From an uncultured Algibacter sp. (GTDB lineage: Bacteria; Bacteroidota; Bacteroidia; Flavobacteriales; Flavobacteriaceae), in assembly GCF_947487605.1 (NCBI RefSeq), contig NZ_CANKXK010000011.1:111759-159130 (forward strand): a stretch of DNA of 47,372 bases. Direction: 5' to 3'. Of this stretch, positions 25,390-36,396 are shown in pieces; position 1 is the first letter of the stretch; every line of letters begins with the position of its first letter. The position numbers and the translations under genes are program-made. The notes below the pieces were generated by a model. That model did not search any database. It was not told the DNA's origin and was given only the letters and a program-made list of their open reading frames with translations.

Positions 25390-27216
25390 ATGAGCACATT
25401 CCAAGATTTAGGTCTTAATGACGACCTATTACAAGCAATTACAGATTTAGGTTTTACAAAACCAAGTGAAGTACAAGAAAAAGCAATTCCAATTTTATTA
25501 GAATCGGAAACCGATTTAGTAGCACTGGCCCAAACAGGCACTGGTAAAACAGCTGCTTTTGGTTTCCCAATGTTAGAAAAAATAGATATAAACAGTAGAA
25601 CCACTCAAGGTTTAATTTTATCGCCTACGCGTGAGCTTTGTTTGCAAATTACCAACGAAATGAAACAATACGGTAAGTACTGTAAAGGATTAAACGTTGT
25701 TGCTATTTATGGCGGATCTAGTATTACAGACCAAGCACGCGAAGTGAAACGTGGCGCACAAATTATTGTAGCGACTCCTGGACGTATGAAGGATATGATT
25801 AGCCGCCGTTTGGTTGATATATCTAAAATCCAATATTCGGTTTTAGATGAGGCCGATGAAATGCTAAATATGGGCTTTAAAGAAGATATAACCGATATTC
25901 TTTCTCATACGCCAGAAGACAAAAATACCTGGTTGTTTTCTGCAACAATGCCTCGTGAGGTAGCTACTATTGCTAAAAAATTCATGAAAGATCCGCAGGA
26001 AATAACTGTTGGAAATAAAAATGAAAGTACAAATCAAGTATCCCACGAGTATTATTTAGTAAATGCAAGAGACCGTTATCAAGCCTTAAAAAGATTATCG
26101 GATGCTAATCCAGATATTTTCTCAGTTGTATTTTGTAGAACAAAACGTGATACACAAAAAGTAGCGGAACAATTAATTGAAGATGGTTATAGCGCTGGTG
26201 CTTTACACGGAGATTTAAGTCAGAACCAACGAGATTTGGTTATGAAATCGTTTAGAAACAAACAAATACAAACACTTGTAGCTACTGATGTTGCTGCGCG
26301 TGGCATTGATGTAGATGATATAACACACGTTATAAACTACCAATTACCAGACGAACCCGAAACTTATACGCACCGCTCTGGTAGAACTGGGCGTGCAGGT
26401 AAAACAGGAATTTCAATGGTGATTGTTTCCAAAAGCGAAGTGCGCAAAATAAAAAGTATCGAACGCATTATTAAAAAGCAATTCGAGAAAAAGGAAATTC
26501 CTGATGGAGCAGATATTTGCGAAGTACAATTAATGTCACTTGCTAACAAAATTCATAACACCGAGATTAATCACGAAATTGATAAACATTTAACTAGTAT
26601 AAATGAATTGTTTGCTGATACAGACAAAGATGAATTGATTAAAAAATTCTTCTCTGTTGAATTTACACGTTTTTATAACTACTATCAAAAATCTAAAAAC
26701 TTGAATGTTTCAGAAAGCTCAAGAGACAGAGAAGGCGGACGTGAAAGTGGTAGAAATTTTGGTGGTAAAAATGATTCTACGCGTTACTTCATTAATGTAG
26801 GTGGTAAAGATGGTTTTGATTGGATGAAATTAAAAGATTTCTTAAAAGAACAATTAAACCTTGGTAGAGATGATGTTTTTAAAGTAGAAACTAAAGATAG
26901 TTTTTCGTTTTTTAATACTGAAAATGAATTAAAAGAGAAAGTATTAGCACATTTTACCGACTTTAAACACGAAGGTCGCTTTGTAAATGTTGAAGTTTCT
27001 GAAAATCGTGGTGGCGGAGGAAGACGCGATAGAAAAGGTGGCGGAAGACGCGATGGCGGAAGAAGAGATGATAGACGTGGTGGTAGAAGACGTGACGATA
27101 GAAAAGAAGGTTCTGGAAATAGAAGTGAAAGAAGACGAAGTGATAGTGCTTCTAAACCAAGACGTTCAGATTCTGGTGGTTCAGGCATTTCTAGACCAAG
27201 ACGTTCTAGACGCTAA
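25390..27216 (+). CDS. DEAD-box RNA helicase with DbpA-type domain and RG-rich tail
   Basis: This 608-residue ATP-dependent RNA helicase belongs to the DeaD/CsdA-like group. The core has the Q motif, AQTGTGKT (47-54), PTRELCLQ, D153-E-A-D, SAT near 184-186, ATDVAARGID and HRSGRTGRAG (328-337). A DbpA-like RNA-binding domain follows (about 462-540, RYFINVGGKDGFDWMKL). The tail, 541-608, is full of GGGRRD and RGGRRRDD units, as in RNA-binding helicases that aid ribosome assembly or cold growth. It is monocistronic, with a structured leader and its own promoter box. Confidence 0.94.
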   Translation: MSTFQDLGLNDDLLQAITDLGFTKPSEVQEKAIPILLESETDLVALAQTGTGKTAAFGFPMLEKIDINSRTTQGLILSPTRELCLQITNEMKQYGKYCKGLNVVAIYGGSSITDQAREVKRGAQIIVATPGRMKDMISRRLVDISKIQYSVLDEADEMLNMGFKEDITDILSHTPEDKNTWLFSATMPREVATIAKKFMKDPQEITVGNKNESTNQVSHEYYLVNARDRYQALKRLSDANPDIFSVVFCRTKRDTQKVAEQLIEDGYSAGALHGDLSQNQRDLVMKSFRNKQIQTLVATDVAARGIDVDDITHVINYQLPDEPETYTHRSGRTGRAGKTGISMVIVSKSEVRKIKSIERIIKKQFEKKEIPDGADICEVQLMSLANKIHNTEINHEIDKHLTSINELFADTDKDELIKKFFSVEFTRFYNYYQKSKNLNVSESSRDREGGRESGRNFGGKNDSTRYFINVGGKDGFDWMKLKDFLKEQLNLGRDDVFKVETKDSFSFFNTENELKEKVLAHFTDFKHEGRFVNVEVSENRGGGGRRDRKGGGRRDGGRRDDRRGGRRRDDRKEGSGNRSERRRSDSASKPRRSDSGGSGISRPRRSRR

Positions 27217-27307
27217 TTATACTTTTTTTTGTTAATTTTAAGTCAAAATAAAACATACAACAAAGAATTGACATTTTGTTTATTACTTTAGCCTTGAAAT
27301 TGATTGC

Positions 27308-28087
27308 ATGAAAAAACACCTGCTTATTTTTATTTTAACACTAGTAGCTTCATCATTTTGCTTTGCTCAAAATAATGATAAGGTTTCTGCTATTGTTATA
27401 AATTCTGCAGATGAGACACCATTAGAAAGTGTTAACATTGTTAATCTTAACCAAGTTATTGGGACAACTACTAATATCAAAGGTGAATTTGAAATTCAAG
27501 CAAAAGCAAATGATACGCTTCACTTTTCTTATCTAGGTTTTAAATCTATTAAAGTTCGTGTAACAAACGATTGGTTAAAATTTGGAAATGCAACCATAGA
27601 ATTAACCGAGTTAGCACTTGCTCTTGAAGAGGTTGTTGTAAATCAATTAAAACTTACAGGTTATTTGGAAGTCGATATAAAACAAGTCCCTATTATTAAC
27701 GATAATTATCGTTATAGCATTTCAGGACTTCCAAGTACGGGTTATGAAGCAGGTAAAAAATCAGGACTAACCAAAGTTATTGGTTCCATATTTAACCCAG
27801 CAGATTTCTTGTATCGCATGTTTGGCAAAAAGCCAAACGAATTACGGAAGTTAAAAAAGATGAAACAAGATGATGAAATAAGAAATTTATTGGCATCACG
27901 CTTTGACAGAGAAATGCTTACCGTTTTACTACAGGTAGATCGTGTAGATTTAGATGAAATTGTAAGTCAGTGTAACTATTCCAAAGGATTCATTCAAACA
28001 GCCAACGACTTACAGATACTTGATGCTATTAGCGAGTGTTATGAAGAATACAAACTACTAAGCAGAGGTCGAAGTAAACGTTTGTAG
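27308..28087 (+). CDS. Carboxypeptidase-like regulatory domain-containing exported protein
   Basis: The 259-residue protein has a signal peptide ending SFCFAQ. A CarboxypepD_reg-like beta-sandwich follows (about 25-110, TPLESVNIVNLNQVIGTTTNIKG-type sequence, FSYLGFKSIKV), the domain that also fronts TonB receptors. The rest (YSISGLPSTGYEAGKK, FNPADFLYRMFGKKP) is helical and unrecognised as an enzyme. No barrel or sorting domain is present, so it is probably periplasmic. The family is common in flavobacteria with no known function. It is single, 91 bp after the helicase. Confidence 0.8.
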   Translation: MKKHLLIFILTLVASSFCFAQNNDKVSAIVINSADETPLESVNIVNLNQVIGTTTNIKGEFEIQAKANDTLHFSYLGFKSIKVRVTNDWLKFGNATIELTELALALEEVVVNQLKLTGYLEVDIKQVPIINDNYRYSISGLPSTGYEAGKKSGLTKVIGSIFNPADFLYRMFGKKPNELRKLKKMKQDDEIRNLLASRFDREMLTVLLQVDRVDLDEIVSQCNYSKGFIQTANDLQILDAISECYEEYKLLSRGRSKRL

Positions 28088-28205
28088 TAATCTACATAAG
28101 TAATCAAAAAATCAATTCTGAAATAATTTATCACATTGATCCTTTTCATTTAGTCTTAGTTCAGGATAAACTAAAGCCAAAATGTTTTAAAAATTAACAT
28201 CTAAA

Positions 28206-28230
28206 GGTTTTCGACTGCGCTCAAACTAAC
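28206..28230 (+). repeat. TTCGAC...GCTC interspersed repeat, copy B
   Basis: GGTTTTCGACTGCGCTC followed by AAACTAAC, partner of 17061-17087. It lies in the 172-bp spacer between convergent genes, which otherwise shows nothing. Confidence 0.5.
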
Positions 28231-28259
28231 AATATAAATTACTTATAACCCAACTTTTT

Positions 28260-28637
28260 TTAAGCTCTTGAATGTAAGGCAATGCGGTTACCCTCACTAT
28301 CAATAAAAATAGCCATATAACCAATATCTGGTGAAATTTGTGTCTTTGCTTGTATAATTTTACCACCATTACTTTCCACTCTGTTGATCTCAGTATCCAC
28401 ATTTTCAGATGAAAAATAGACTAACACGCCTTTACTTTCACTGGGAACATAAGCTTTGTTTAAAATTAATGACCCAGAAGCTCCCGGACTTCCTTCAGCA
28501 AAAGGAAACCAAGCCATTAAAGTACCTCCAAAATCTTGAACAGAAACATTAATGCTAAACACCTCATCATAAAAAGCCTTAGCTCGATCCATATTGGTTA
28601 CAGGAATTTCAAACCAGCCCACCATATTATGATTCAT
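28260..28637 (-). CDS. VOC-superfamily (glyoxalase-like) protein
   Basis: The 125-residue protein has the paired beta-alpha-beta-beta-beta modules of the vicinal oxygen chelate fold: VGWFEIPVTNMDRAKAFYDEVF (6-27) and GVLVYFSSENVDTEINRVESNGG (70-92), then MAIFIDSEGNRIALHS. It resembles small glyoxalase/bleomycin-resistance-like proteins. The canonical metal set (His/Glu) is only partly visible, so catalysis cannot be asserted. It is an isolated minus-strand gene. Confidence 0.85.
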   Translation of the reverse strand: MNHNMVGWFEIPVTNMDRAKAFYDEVFSINVSVQDFGGTLMAWFPFAEGSPGASGSLILNKAYVPSESKGVLVYFSSENVDTEINRVESNGGKIIQAKTQISPDIGYMAIFIDSEGNRIALHSRA

Positions 28638-28692
28638 ATTTTATAAGATTACAATTGATATAACAAAGTACATAAAAAAGATAAATAAATTA

Positions 28693-28722
28693 TTGTAGAT
28701 TATTAATTTATAACTATTTTTG
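28693..28722 (+). promoter_or_regulatory. Promoter for rplS
   Basis: TTG (28693-28695), 19-base spacer, TATTTTTG (28715-28722): both elements and spacing match the Bacteroidota consensus. Predicted start about 28727. Confidence 0.65.
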
Positions 28723-28796
28723 CACCCAATTTCGGGTTAACCTCTGGCGAGAATCGTGAATGTTGTTTCGAATCAACTATTATTAAATTTAAAGAT
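28723..28796 (+). promoter_or_regulatory. Putative L19 leader RNA
   Basis: The 74 bases between the -7 box and the rplS ATG contain ACCC/GGGT (around CAATTTCG) and GTTG/CAAC (around TTTCGAAT) hairpins, and are GC-richer than other spacers. I recall ribosomal-protein leaders being described before rplS in flavobacteria; a covariance model is needed to confirm this one. Confidence 0.45.
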
Positions 28797-29147
28797 ATGG
28801 AATCTTTAGTAAAATTTGTTCAAGACGAATTTGTAACAAGAAAAGACTTACCAGAGTTTGGAGCTGGTGATACAATTACAGTTTATTACGAAATTAAGGA
28901 AGGAAGTAAAACACGTACTCAGTTTTTTAGAGGTACCGTAATCCAAAGAAGAGGATCTGGATCTTCTGAAACATTTACAATTAGAAAAATGTCAGGATCA
29001 ATTGGTGTAGAGCGTATTTTTCCAATTAATTTACCTGCATTACAAAAAATTGAAGTTAATAAGCGTGGTAAAGTTCGTAGAGCAAGAATCTACTATTTTA
29101 GAGGACTTACTGGTAAGAAAGCTAGAATTACAGAACGCAGACGCTAA
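28797..29147 (+). CDS. rplS: 50S ribosomal protein L19
   Basis: This 116-residue large-subunit protein sits at the 30S-50S interface. Conserved blocks are PEFGAGDTITVYYEIKEG, TQFFRGTVIQRRGSG, TFTIRKMSGSIGVERIFPINLP, and the basic KRGKVRRARIYYFRGLTGKKARI. The start at 28797 gives MESLVKFVQDEF, as in relatives. It is monocistronic, with a consensus promoter, a likely regulatory leader and a strong terminator. Confidence 0.98.
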   Translation: MESLVKFVQDEFVTRKDLPEFGAGDTITVYYEIKEGSKTRTQFFRGTVIQRRGSGSSETFTIRKMSGSIGVERIFPINLPALQKIEVNKRGKVRRARIYYFRGLTGKKARITERRR

Positions 29148-29170
29148 GAGTTTTAATAACTACATAAGGA

Positions 29171-29201
29171 AGCCTTTGATTAACATCAAAGGCTTTTTTT
29201 A
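29171..29201 (+). terminator. Terminator after rplS
   Basis: The perfect 10-bp stem AGCCTTTGAT/ATCAAAGGCT with a TAAC loop is followed by seven T. Confidence 0.9.
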
Positions 29202-29744
29202 TTAACAAAAGTTAATAAGTATGGTTTATAAATAGTTAATATCTAATCATTTAAAAAATTTGTAATTCTCGATTCTTGATTTATATTAGCAGAAGAATTA
29301 ATAACAACTTCGGTTGGTTTCATTTGAAAAAGCGAAACATTTAATTCTTATTAAAGTAACGTTCTTTATATAAATTGTTTTTTGAGGTTTCGTTGTGCCA
29401 TGTGTATGCATGCGTGAGCAAGAGATCAAGATTCTGTAAAAAGCCCCAAATGCGCAAGTAGTTGGCAGCTAGTGCAGATGAAAGTTCAAAAAAGTAGCAG
29501 AGATCGAAAGTGAATGCTATAAATAAGAGCAATGCTTAAAACCAAACAGACATGAAAATGAATGTATGGTGATAAGTATCAAGAAAAACAATTAACAGGA
29601 GTATTTTAGTAATAGGTCAATACATATTGAAAATTACATAAAAGTACTTCTTTGAAATGACCAAACTTGAATTGAAAAGGTTTGATGAAAATTTAAACCA
29701 AATTTAGTAGCAATACTAAATAGATCACGGGAAGTTATTTCAAA
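29202..29744. other. Long gene-free region with boxA-like motif; possible ncRNA or rRNA-spacer relic
   Basis: There is no credible gene in either strand over about 540 bp. It contains AAAGTAACGTTCTTT around 29354-29367, like the boxA/GTTCTTTGA text of flavobacterial rRNA leaders. A purine-rich, GC-richer core lies at about 29400-29530, and a second CTTCTTTGAAATGA occurs at 29648. A weak promoter (TTTG near 29260, TATATTAG near 29289) precedes it and a hairpin follows at 29745. A 63-codon minus-strand frame here has no recognisable content. Confidence 0.4.
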
Positions 29745-29790
29745 AAAAGCCATGTCAACGCAGATTAAATTCTACAGTGATATGGCTTTT
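29745..29790. terminator. Terminator-like hairpin in the gene-free region
   Basis: AAAAGCCAT (29745-29753) pairs perfectly with ATGGCTTTT (29782-29790) around a 28-base loop. A-runs and T-runs on both sides would allow either direction. Confidence 0.5.
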
Positions 29791-29848
29791 GTTATTTTAT
29801 AAGCTTTTTAAAATATCTTTTAAATAATTCCTATTAGTATTATCGTTT

Positions 29849-29865
29849 TTTGGCATTATGCCAAA
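29849..29865. promoter_or_regulatory. Perfect palindrome upstream of icd
   Basis: TTTGGCAT-T-ATGCCAAA, 8-bp arms, ends 50 bp before the icd -7 box. This is a typical position and form for a transcription-factor operator. Confidence 0.45.
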
Positions 29866-29915
29866 TCAGTTCTACTAAAGCATTTTCATTAGTCTTTAGC
29901 ACAATTATAAAAGTC

Positions 29916-29923
29916 TATTTTTG
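29916..29923 (+). promoter_or_regulatory. -7 element for icd
   Basis: TATTTTTG predicts an mRNA start near 29929 and a leader of about 75 bases. Confidence 0.5.
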
Positions 29924-29932
29924 TATATTCGC

Positions 29933-32214
<2,282 letters not shown>

Positions 32215-32239
32215 AGATTAATATAAACTATATTTTAAA

Positions 32240-32265
32240 AGCTCCTTTATTAGGGGCTTTTTTTA
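32240..32265 (+). terminator. Terminator after icd
   Basis: The stem AGCTCCT/AGGGGCT (one G-U) with a short TTATT loop is followed by seven T. Confidence 0.85.
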
Positions 32266-32297
32266 TATTTTTATAAAAAAAGAAAAATTGCTATCGG

Positions 32298-34673
32298 ATG
32301 AAAAACCTTATTTTATGGTTTCTTTTTGGGCTATGTATTAATATTAATTCACTAAAAGCTCAAGAAAAATTCACCTTGAGTGGCACAATTTCAGAAGAAA
32401 AAAGTAACGAGACTCTTATTGGAGTAAATATTCTTTTTCCAGAAATTCAGGCTGGAACTACCACCAACGAGTATGGTTTTTTTTCTATCACACTTCCAAA
32501 AGGAACCTACAATATTTCCATAAGTTATTTAGGTTTTAATACCATAAATGAAACTATTGCCCTAACCCAAGATATTAGCAGGAATTTTAGTCTAATAGAC
32601 AATTTAGAAAACCTCGATGAAATAGTTATTACAGAAAATATTGAAAAACTCAATATTAAGACACCTCAAATGAGTGTAAATAAATTAACCTCTGGGAGTA
32701 TAAAAGATATTCCAGTAGTTCTTGGAGAATCTGACATTATTAAAGCCATCACCTTACTACCAGGAGTAACTAGTGCAGGCGAAGGCGGATCTGGATTTAA
32801 TGTGCGTGGTGGCGCAGCCGATCAAAATTTAATACTTTTAGATGAAGCAACCATTTACAATTCATCACATCTATTTGGTTTCTTCTCTGTATTTAATCCA
32901 GATGCTATCAAAGACCTACGCTTATACAAAGGAGGCATTCCTGCACGATATGGTGGTAGAGTTTCTTCCGTTTTAGACATATACCAAAAAGAAGGAAATA
33001 GCAAAGAATTCCATATAAATGGTGGTATTGGTATTGTTTCAAGTAGGTTGCTTGCCGAAGGTCCAATAAAAAAAGAGAAAGGATCTTTCTTATTTGGAGG
33101 ACGCTCTAGTTATGCACACCTATTTTTACCGCTTTTCGATATTGATAACATCGCATATTTTTACGATTTAAACACAAAATTAAGCTATAAAATAAACGAT
33201 AGAAACAATATTTATTTGTCAGGTTATTTTGGGCGTGACGTGTTTAGAATTGAAGATACTTTTGAAAATATTTATGGCAATTCTGTTTTAAACTTTAGAT
33301 GGAACCATTTATTTTCAGATAAATTATTCTCAAATTTATCATTAATCTACTCAGACTATTACTACGATTTAAAACTAAATTTTGTTGAATTTGACTGGGT
33401 TTCAGGAATTCAAAATTTCAATTTAAAATACGATTTTAAACACTATCTAAACGATAAAATAAAATTGCAATATGGTTTAAATAGCATCTATTACAAATTC
33501 AATCCAGGAGACATAAAACCTACAGTTCCTTCTTCGGGTATTAATCCTTTTAAGTTAATTGATAAATATGCATTTGAAAATGCTATTTATTTAGACGTCG
33601 AACATAAAGTTTCCAATAAATTAGCTTTATCCTATGGCTTACGTATAAGTTCTTTCCATCGCTTGGGACAAGATGAGCTTAATATATACGAAAATAATCT
33701 AGCAGTTATTTTTAATGAAGATTTTCAAATTTATGAAAAAGCAGCCCCAGTAGACACGGAATCATTTAACCGAAGTGATGTTATCGCAAAATTCTTCAAT
33801 TTAGAACCACGAGCATCTTTAGCTTATCAATTAAACTCAAGAAGTTCGATAAAACTGAGTTATAATCGTATGAGTCAGTATTTACATCTCCTTTCAAACA
33901 CCAACTCTCCTACACCGTTAGATATATGGACACCAAGCGGAAAATTTATTAAGCCACAATTACTCGACCAATTTGCTATTGGTTATTTCAGAAATTTTAA
34001 TAATAGTGACTACTCAATAGAACTTGAAAGCTTTTATAAAATAGTAAAAAACAGAATCGATTATATTGACGGAGCCGATTTAATAGCCAATAATGCCATT
34101 GAGCAAGTTATACTAAATGGCAAATCTAGATCATACGGATTAGAGGTTTTACTTCGTAAAAACGAAGGTAGATTTAAAGGGTGGTTTGCTTATACGCTAT
34201 CCAAATCTGAACAGCAAACACGAGGCAGAACAGTTAACGAATTAGGAATTAACAATGGTGAATGGTATAGAACACCTTTCGACAAAACCCACGATATTTC
34301 TATTACAGGAAGCTATCAATTAAACAAAAAATGGAAAATAAATAGCAATTTCTTATTCCAAACAGGGCAACCTGCGACATTTCCAAACAGTCAATATGAA
34401 TATAATGGCTTAAACATTCCAAATTTTAGTGTTAGAAATTCAAACAGACTACCATCCTATAACAGGTTAGATGTATCGTTAAATTACACACCGAAACCAG
34501 ACAAAAAAAGGGGTTGGCAAAGTTATTGGGTATTTGGCATTTACAACATCTATAATCGACGAAATGCCGCTTCTATATCGTTTGGTCAAAACATAACTAC
34601 TGGATTAAATGAAGCTACTAGATTAGCCATTTTTGGCATTGTGCCATCAATTTCTTATAATTTTAAACTTTAA
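32298..34673 (+). CDS. TonB-dependent receptor with carboxypeptidase-like N-terminal domain
   Basis: The 791-residue outer-membrane transporter has a signal peptide (to about 22), a CarboxypepD_reg-like domain (about 25-105, GTTTNEYGFFSITLPKG), a plug (GESDIIKAITLLPGVTSAGEGGSGFNVRGG region, 145-230, then GGIPARYGGRVSSVLD) and a C-terminal 22-strand-type barrel ending YNFKL. It is shorter than SusC receptors. It lies four bases before a DUF4249 lipoprotein gene, a pairing I know from other Bacteroidota. The ligand (small peptide, metal chelate or other) cannot be told from sequence. Confidence 0.92.
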   Translation: MKNLILWFLFGLCININSLKAQEKFTLSGTISEEKSNETLIGVNILFPEIQAGTTTNEYGFFSITLPKGTYNISISYLGFNTINETIALTQDISRNFSLIDNLENLDEIVITENIEKLNIKTPQMSVNKLTSGSIKDIPVVLGESDIIKAITLLPGVTSAGEGGSGFNVRGGAADQNLILLDEATIYNSSHLFGFFSVFNPDAIKDLRLYKGGIPARYGGRVSSVLDIYQKEGNSKEFHINGGIGIVSSRLLAEGPIKKEKGSFLFGGRSSYAHLFLPLFDIDNIAYFYDLNTKLSYKINDRNNIYLSGYFGRDVFRIEDTFENIYGNSVLNFRWNHLFSDKLFSNLSLIYSDYYYDLKLNFVEFDWVSGIQNFNLKYDFKHYLNDKIKLQYGLNSIYYKFNPGDIKPTVPSSGINPFKLIDKYAFENAIYLDVEHKVSNKLALSYGLRISSFHRLGQDELNIYENNLAVIFNEDFQIYEKAAPVDTESFNRSDVIAKFFNLEPRASLAYQLNSRSSIKLSYNRMSQYLHLLSNTNSPTPLDIWTPSGKFIKPQLLDQFAIGYFRNFNNSDYSIELESFYKIVKNRIDYIDGADLIANNAIEQVILNGKSRSYGLEVLLRKNEGRFKGWFAYTLSKSEQQTRGRTVNELGINNGEWYRTPFDKTHDISITGSYQLNKKWKINSNFLFQTGQPATFPNSQYEYNGLNIPNFSVRNSNRLPSYNRLDVSLNYTPKPDKKRGWQSYWVFGIYNIYNRRNAASISFGQNITTGLNEATRLAIFGIVPSISYNFKL

Positions 34674-34677
34674 GATT

Positions 34678-35496
34678 ATGAAAAAACTAACATATTTAAT
34701 ACTTCTTAGCTTTTTTACCATTGTATCCTGCGAGGATGTTATAGATGTAGATGTAAATTCTGCAGAACCAAGGTTAGTTATTGATGCCTCTTTAAATTGG
34801 ATAAAAGGAACTGCAAGCAATATGCAATTAATTAAACTAAGTCTAACTGCACCCTATTTTAACAATACTATTCCGCCTGCTACAGGAGCAACTGTAATTG
34901 TAACAGATTCTAATAACAACACCTTTAATTTTATTGAAGAACCAAATACTGGTATTTATATAAATGAGGTATTTAGCCCAGAAATAGGCACTACTTATAA
35001 CCTTAGCATTAGTTATAACAACGAAGTATACACAGGTACAGAAACATTATTACCAATAGCACCTATTGAGTTTGTTGAGCAAAAGAATAATGGTGGTTTT
35101 TCAGGTGATGAAACTGAAATAAAAGCTTTTTACACAGACCCCCAAAATATTGAAAATTTTTACTTATTTGAATTTATTGTTTTTACTAGTGATGAGCTAA
35201 GTATTGAAATTTATGATGATGAATTCACAGATGGAAATCAGATTTTTGCTTTTCATTCTGATGAAAACTTAGTGAAAGGCGATGAATTAGTCATTAGAAG
35301 TTCTAGTATCTCTGAACGTAATTACGAGTTTTTAAATATTTTATTACAACAAACAGATGATGAATCTGGCGACCCTTTCGAAACGCAACCCGCTACAGTA
35401 AGAGGCAATTGTATCAATCAAACAAATCCAAGTAATTTTCCGTTAGGCTATTTTAGAGTTTCAGAAACAGATGTTTTTACCTATATAATTGAATAG
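34678..35496 (+). CDS. DUF4249 lipoprotein, partner of the TonB receptor
   Basis: The 272-residue product starts MKKLTYLILLSFFTIVSC, with the lipobox Cys at 18, then EDVIDVDVNSAEPRLVIDASL, the DUF4249 signature, and a beta-rich body. Members sit beside TonB-dependent receptors and probably act at the outer membrane as a lid or capture subunit, by analogy with SusD-like partners; direct evidence is lacking. The start at 34678 gives a proper signal peptide, whereas an in-frame start at 34633 would overlap the receptor's end. The two are an operon. Confidence 0.88.
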   Translation: MKKLTYLILLSFFTIVSCEDVIDVDVNSAEPRLVIDASLNWIKGTASNMQLIKLSLTAPYFNNTIPPATGATVIVTDSNNNTFNFIEEPNTGIYINEVFSPEIGTTYNLSISYNNEVYTGTETLLPIAPIEFVEQKNNGGFSGDETEIKAFYTDPQNIENFYLFEFIVFTSDELSIEIYDDEFTDGNQIFAFHSDENLVKGDELVIRSSSISERNYEFLNILLQQTDDESGDPFETQPATVRGNCINQTNPSNFPLGYFRVSETDVFTYIIE

Positions 35497-35559
35497 GTAA
35501 AATCCTTGTATCGTTTAATCTAATTTCAACTAATTATTAAGTCAACTAAAAAAATTACT

Positions 35560-35567
35560 TACTTTTG
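35560..35567 (+). promoter_or_regulatory. -7 element for murQ, adjacent to ATG
   Basis: TACTTTTG ends 4 bases before the murQ ATG (35572), implying a leaderless or nearly leaderless transcript. TTA instead of TTG stands at the -33 position (spacer 20). Confidence 0.45.
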
Positions 35568-35571
35568 AAGC

Positions 35572-36396
35572 ATGAGTTTTATTAAAACTACCGAACAAGA
35601 TTCCAACTACAATCATCTAGAAAAGATGTCTGTCTCGGCATTGCTAACAAGCATTAATAATGAAGATAAAACTGTTCCTCTAGCTGTTGAAAACGCATTA
35701 CCACAAATAGAAATTCTTGTTAATAAAATTGTAATTAAACTAAAACAAGGAGGAAGACTTTTTTATATTGGTGCTGGAACTAGTGGCAGATTAGGGATAT
35801 TAGATGCTTCAGAGTGTCCTCCTACTTTTGGTGTTCCACATGAATTGGTTATTGGATTAATTGCTGGTGGAGACTCAGCCATTAGAAAAGCAGTAGAATT
35901 TGCCGAAGATTCTGAAACCCAAGGTTGGAAAGACCTTAATGCATATAACATTTCGAACAACGATGTAGTTGTTGGCATAGCAGCTTCTGGTACGACACCT
36001 TATGTCGTATCTGCATTAAAAGCATGCAATCAAAATAACATTACAACAGGATGTATAACGTGTAATCATAACAGTCCGCTCTCATTAACAGCAAAATTTC
36101 CCATTGAAGTTATTGTAGGACCTGAATTTGTAACGGGAAGCTCTCGAATGAAAGCAGGTACAGCACAAAAATTAGTACTTAATATGATAACCACCTCAAG
36201 CATGATTCAACTTGGCCATGTAAAGGGGAATAAAATGGTAGACATGCAATTAAGTAATAACAAACTGGTAGATAGAGGAACCAAAATGATAATGAAAGAA
36301 ATAAATGTTTCAGAAACTGAAGCCTTAAAACTATTAAACCAATACAAAAGCGTGAGAAACGCAATTAAAAATCACAATGATGAAAGAAGAAAATAG
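35572..36396 (+). CDS. murQ: N-acetylmuramic acid 6-phosphate etherase
   Basis: MurQ cleaves the lactyl ether of MurNAc-6-phosphate to yield GlcNAc-6-phosphate and lactate during cell-wall recycling. The 274 residues carry a SIS sugar-isomerase fold: GAGTSGRLGILDASECPPTFGVPHELVIGLIAGG (family signature, about 67-100), VGIAASGTTPYV, and GPEFVTGSSRMKAGTAQKLVLNM with the catalytic-region Glu. It is shorter than E. coli MurQ at the C-terminus but complete for the core. Its last 20 bases overlap the DUF6095 gene. Confidence 0.96.
   Translation: MSFIKTTEQDSNYNHLEKMSVSALLTSINNEDKTVPLAVENALPQIEILVNKIVIKLKQGGRLFYIGAGTSGRLGILDASECPPTFGVPHELVIGLIAGGDSAIRKAVEFAEDSETQGWKDLNAYNISNNDVVVGIAASGTTPYVVSALKACNQNNITTGCITCNHNSPLSLTAKFPIEVIVGPEFVTGSSRMKAGTAQKLVLNMITTSSMIQLGHVKGNKMVDMQLSNNKLVDRGTKMIMKEINVSETEALKLLNQYKSVRNAIKNHNDERRK

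Noticed and set aside
26784-27188. Long Leu/Pro/Ser-rich minus-strand frame opposite the helicase tail
   Set aside because: It is a shadow of the GGA/AGA-rich RGG tail; the helicase reading is certain.
29341-29532. 63-codon minus-strand frame in the gene-free region
   Set aside because: There is no recognisable motif and no promoter or terminator in the right place. It is better explained as chance in noncoding DNA.
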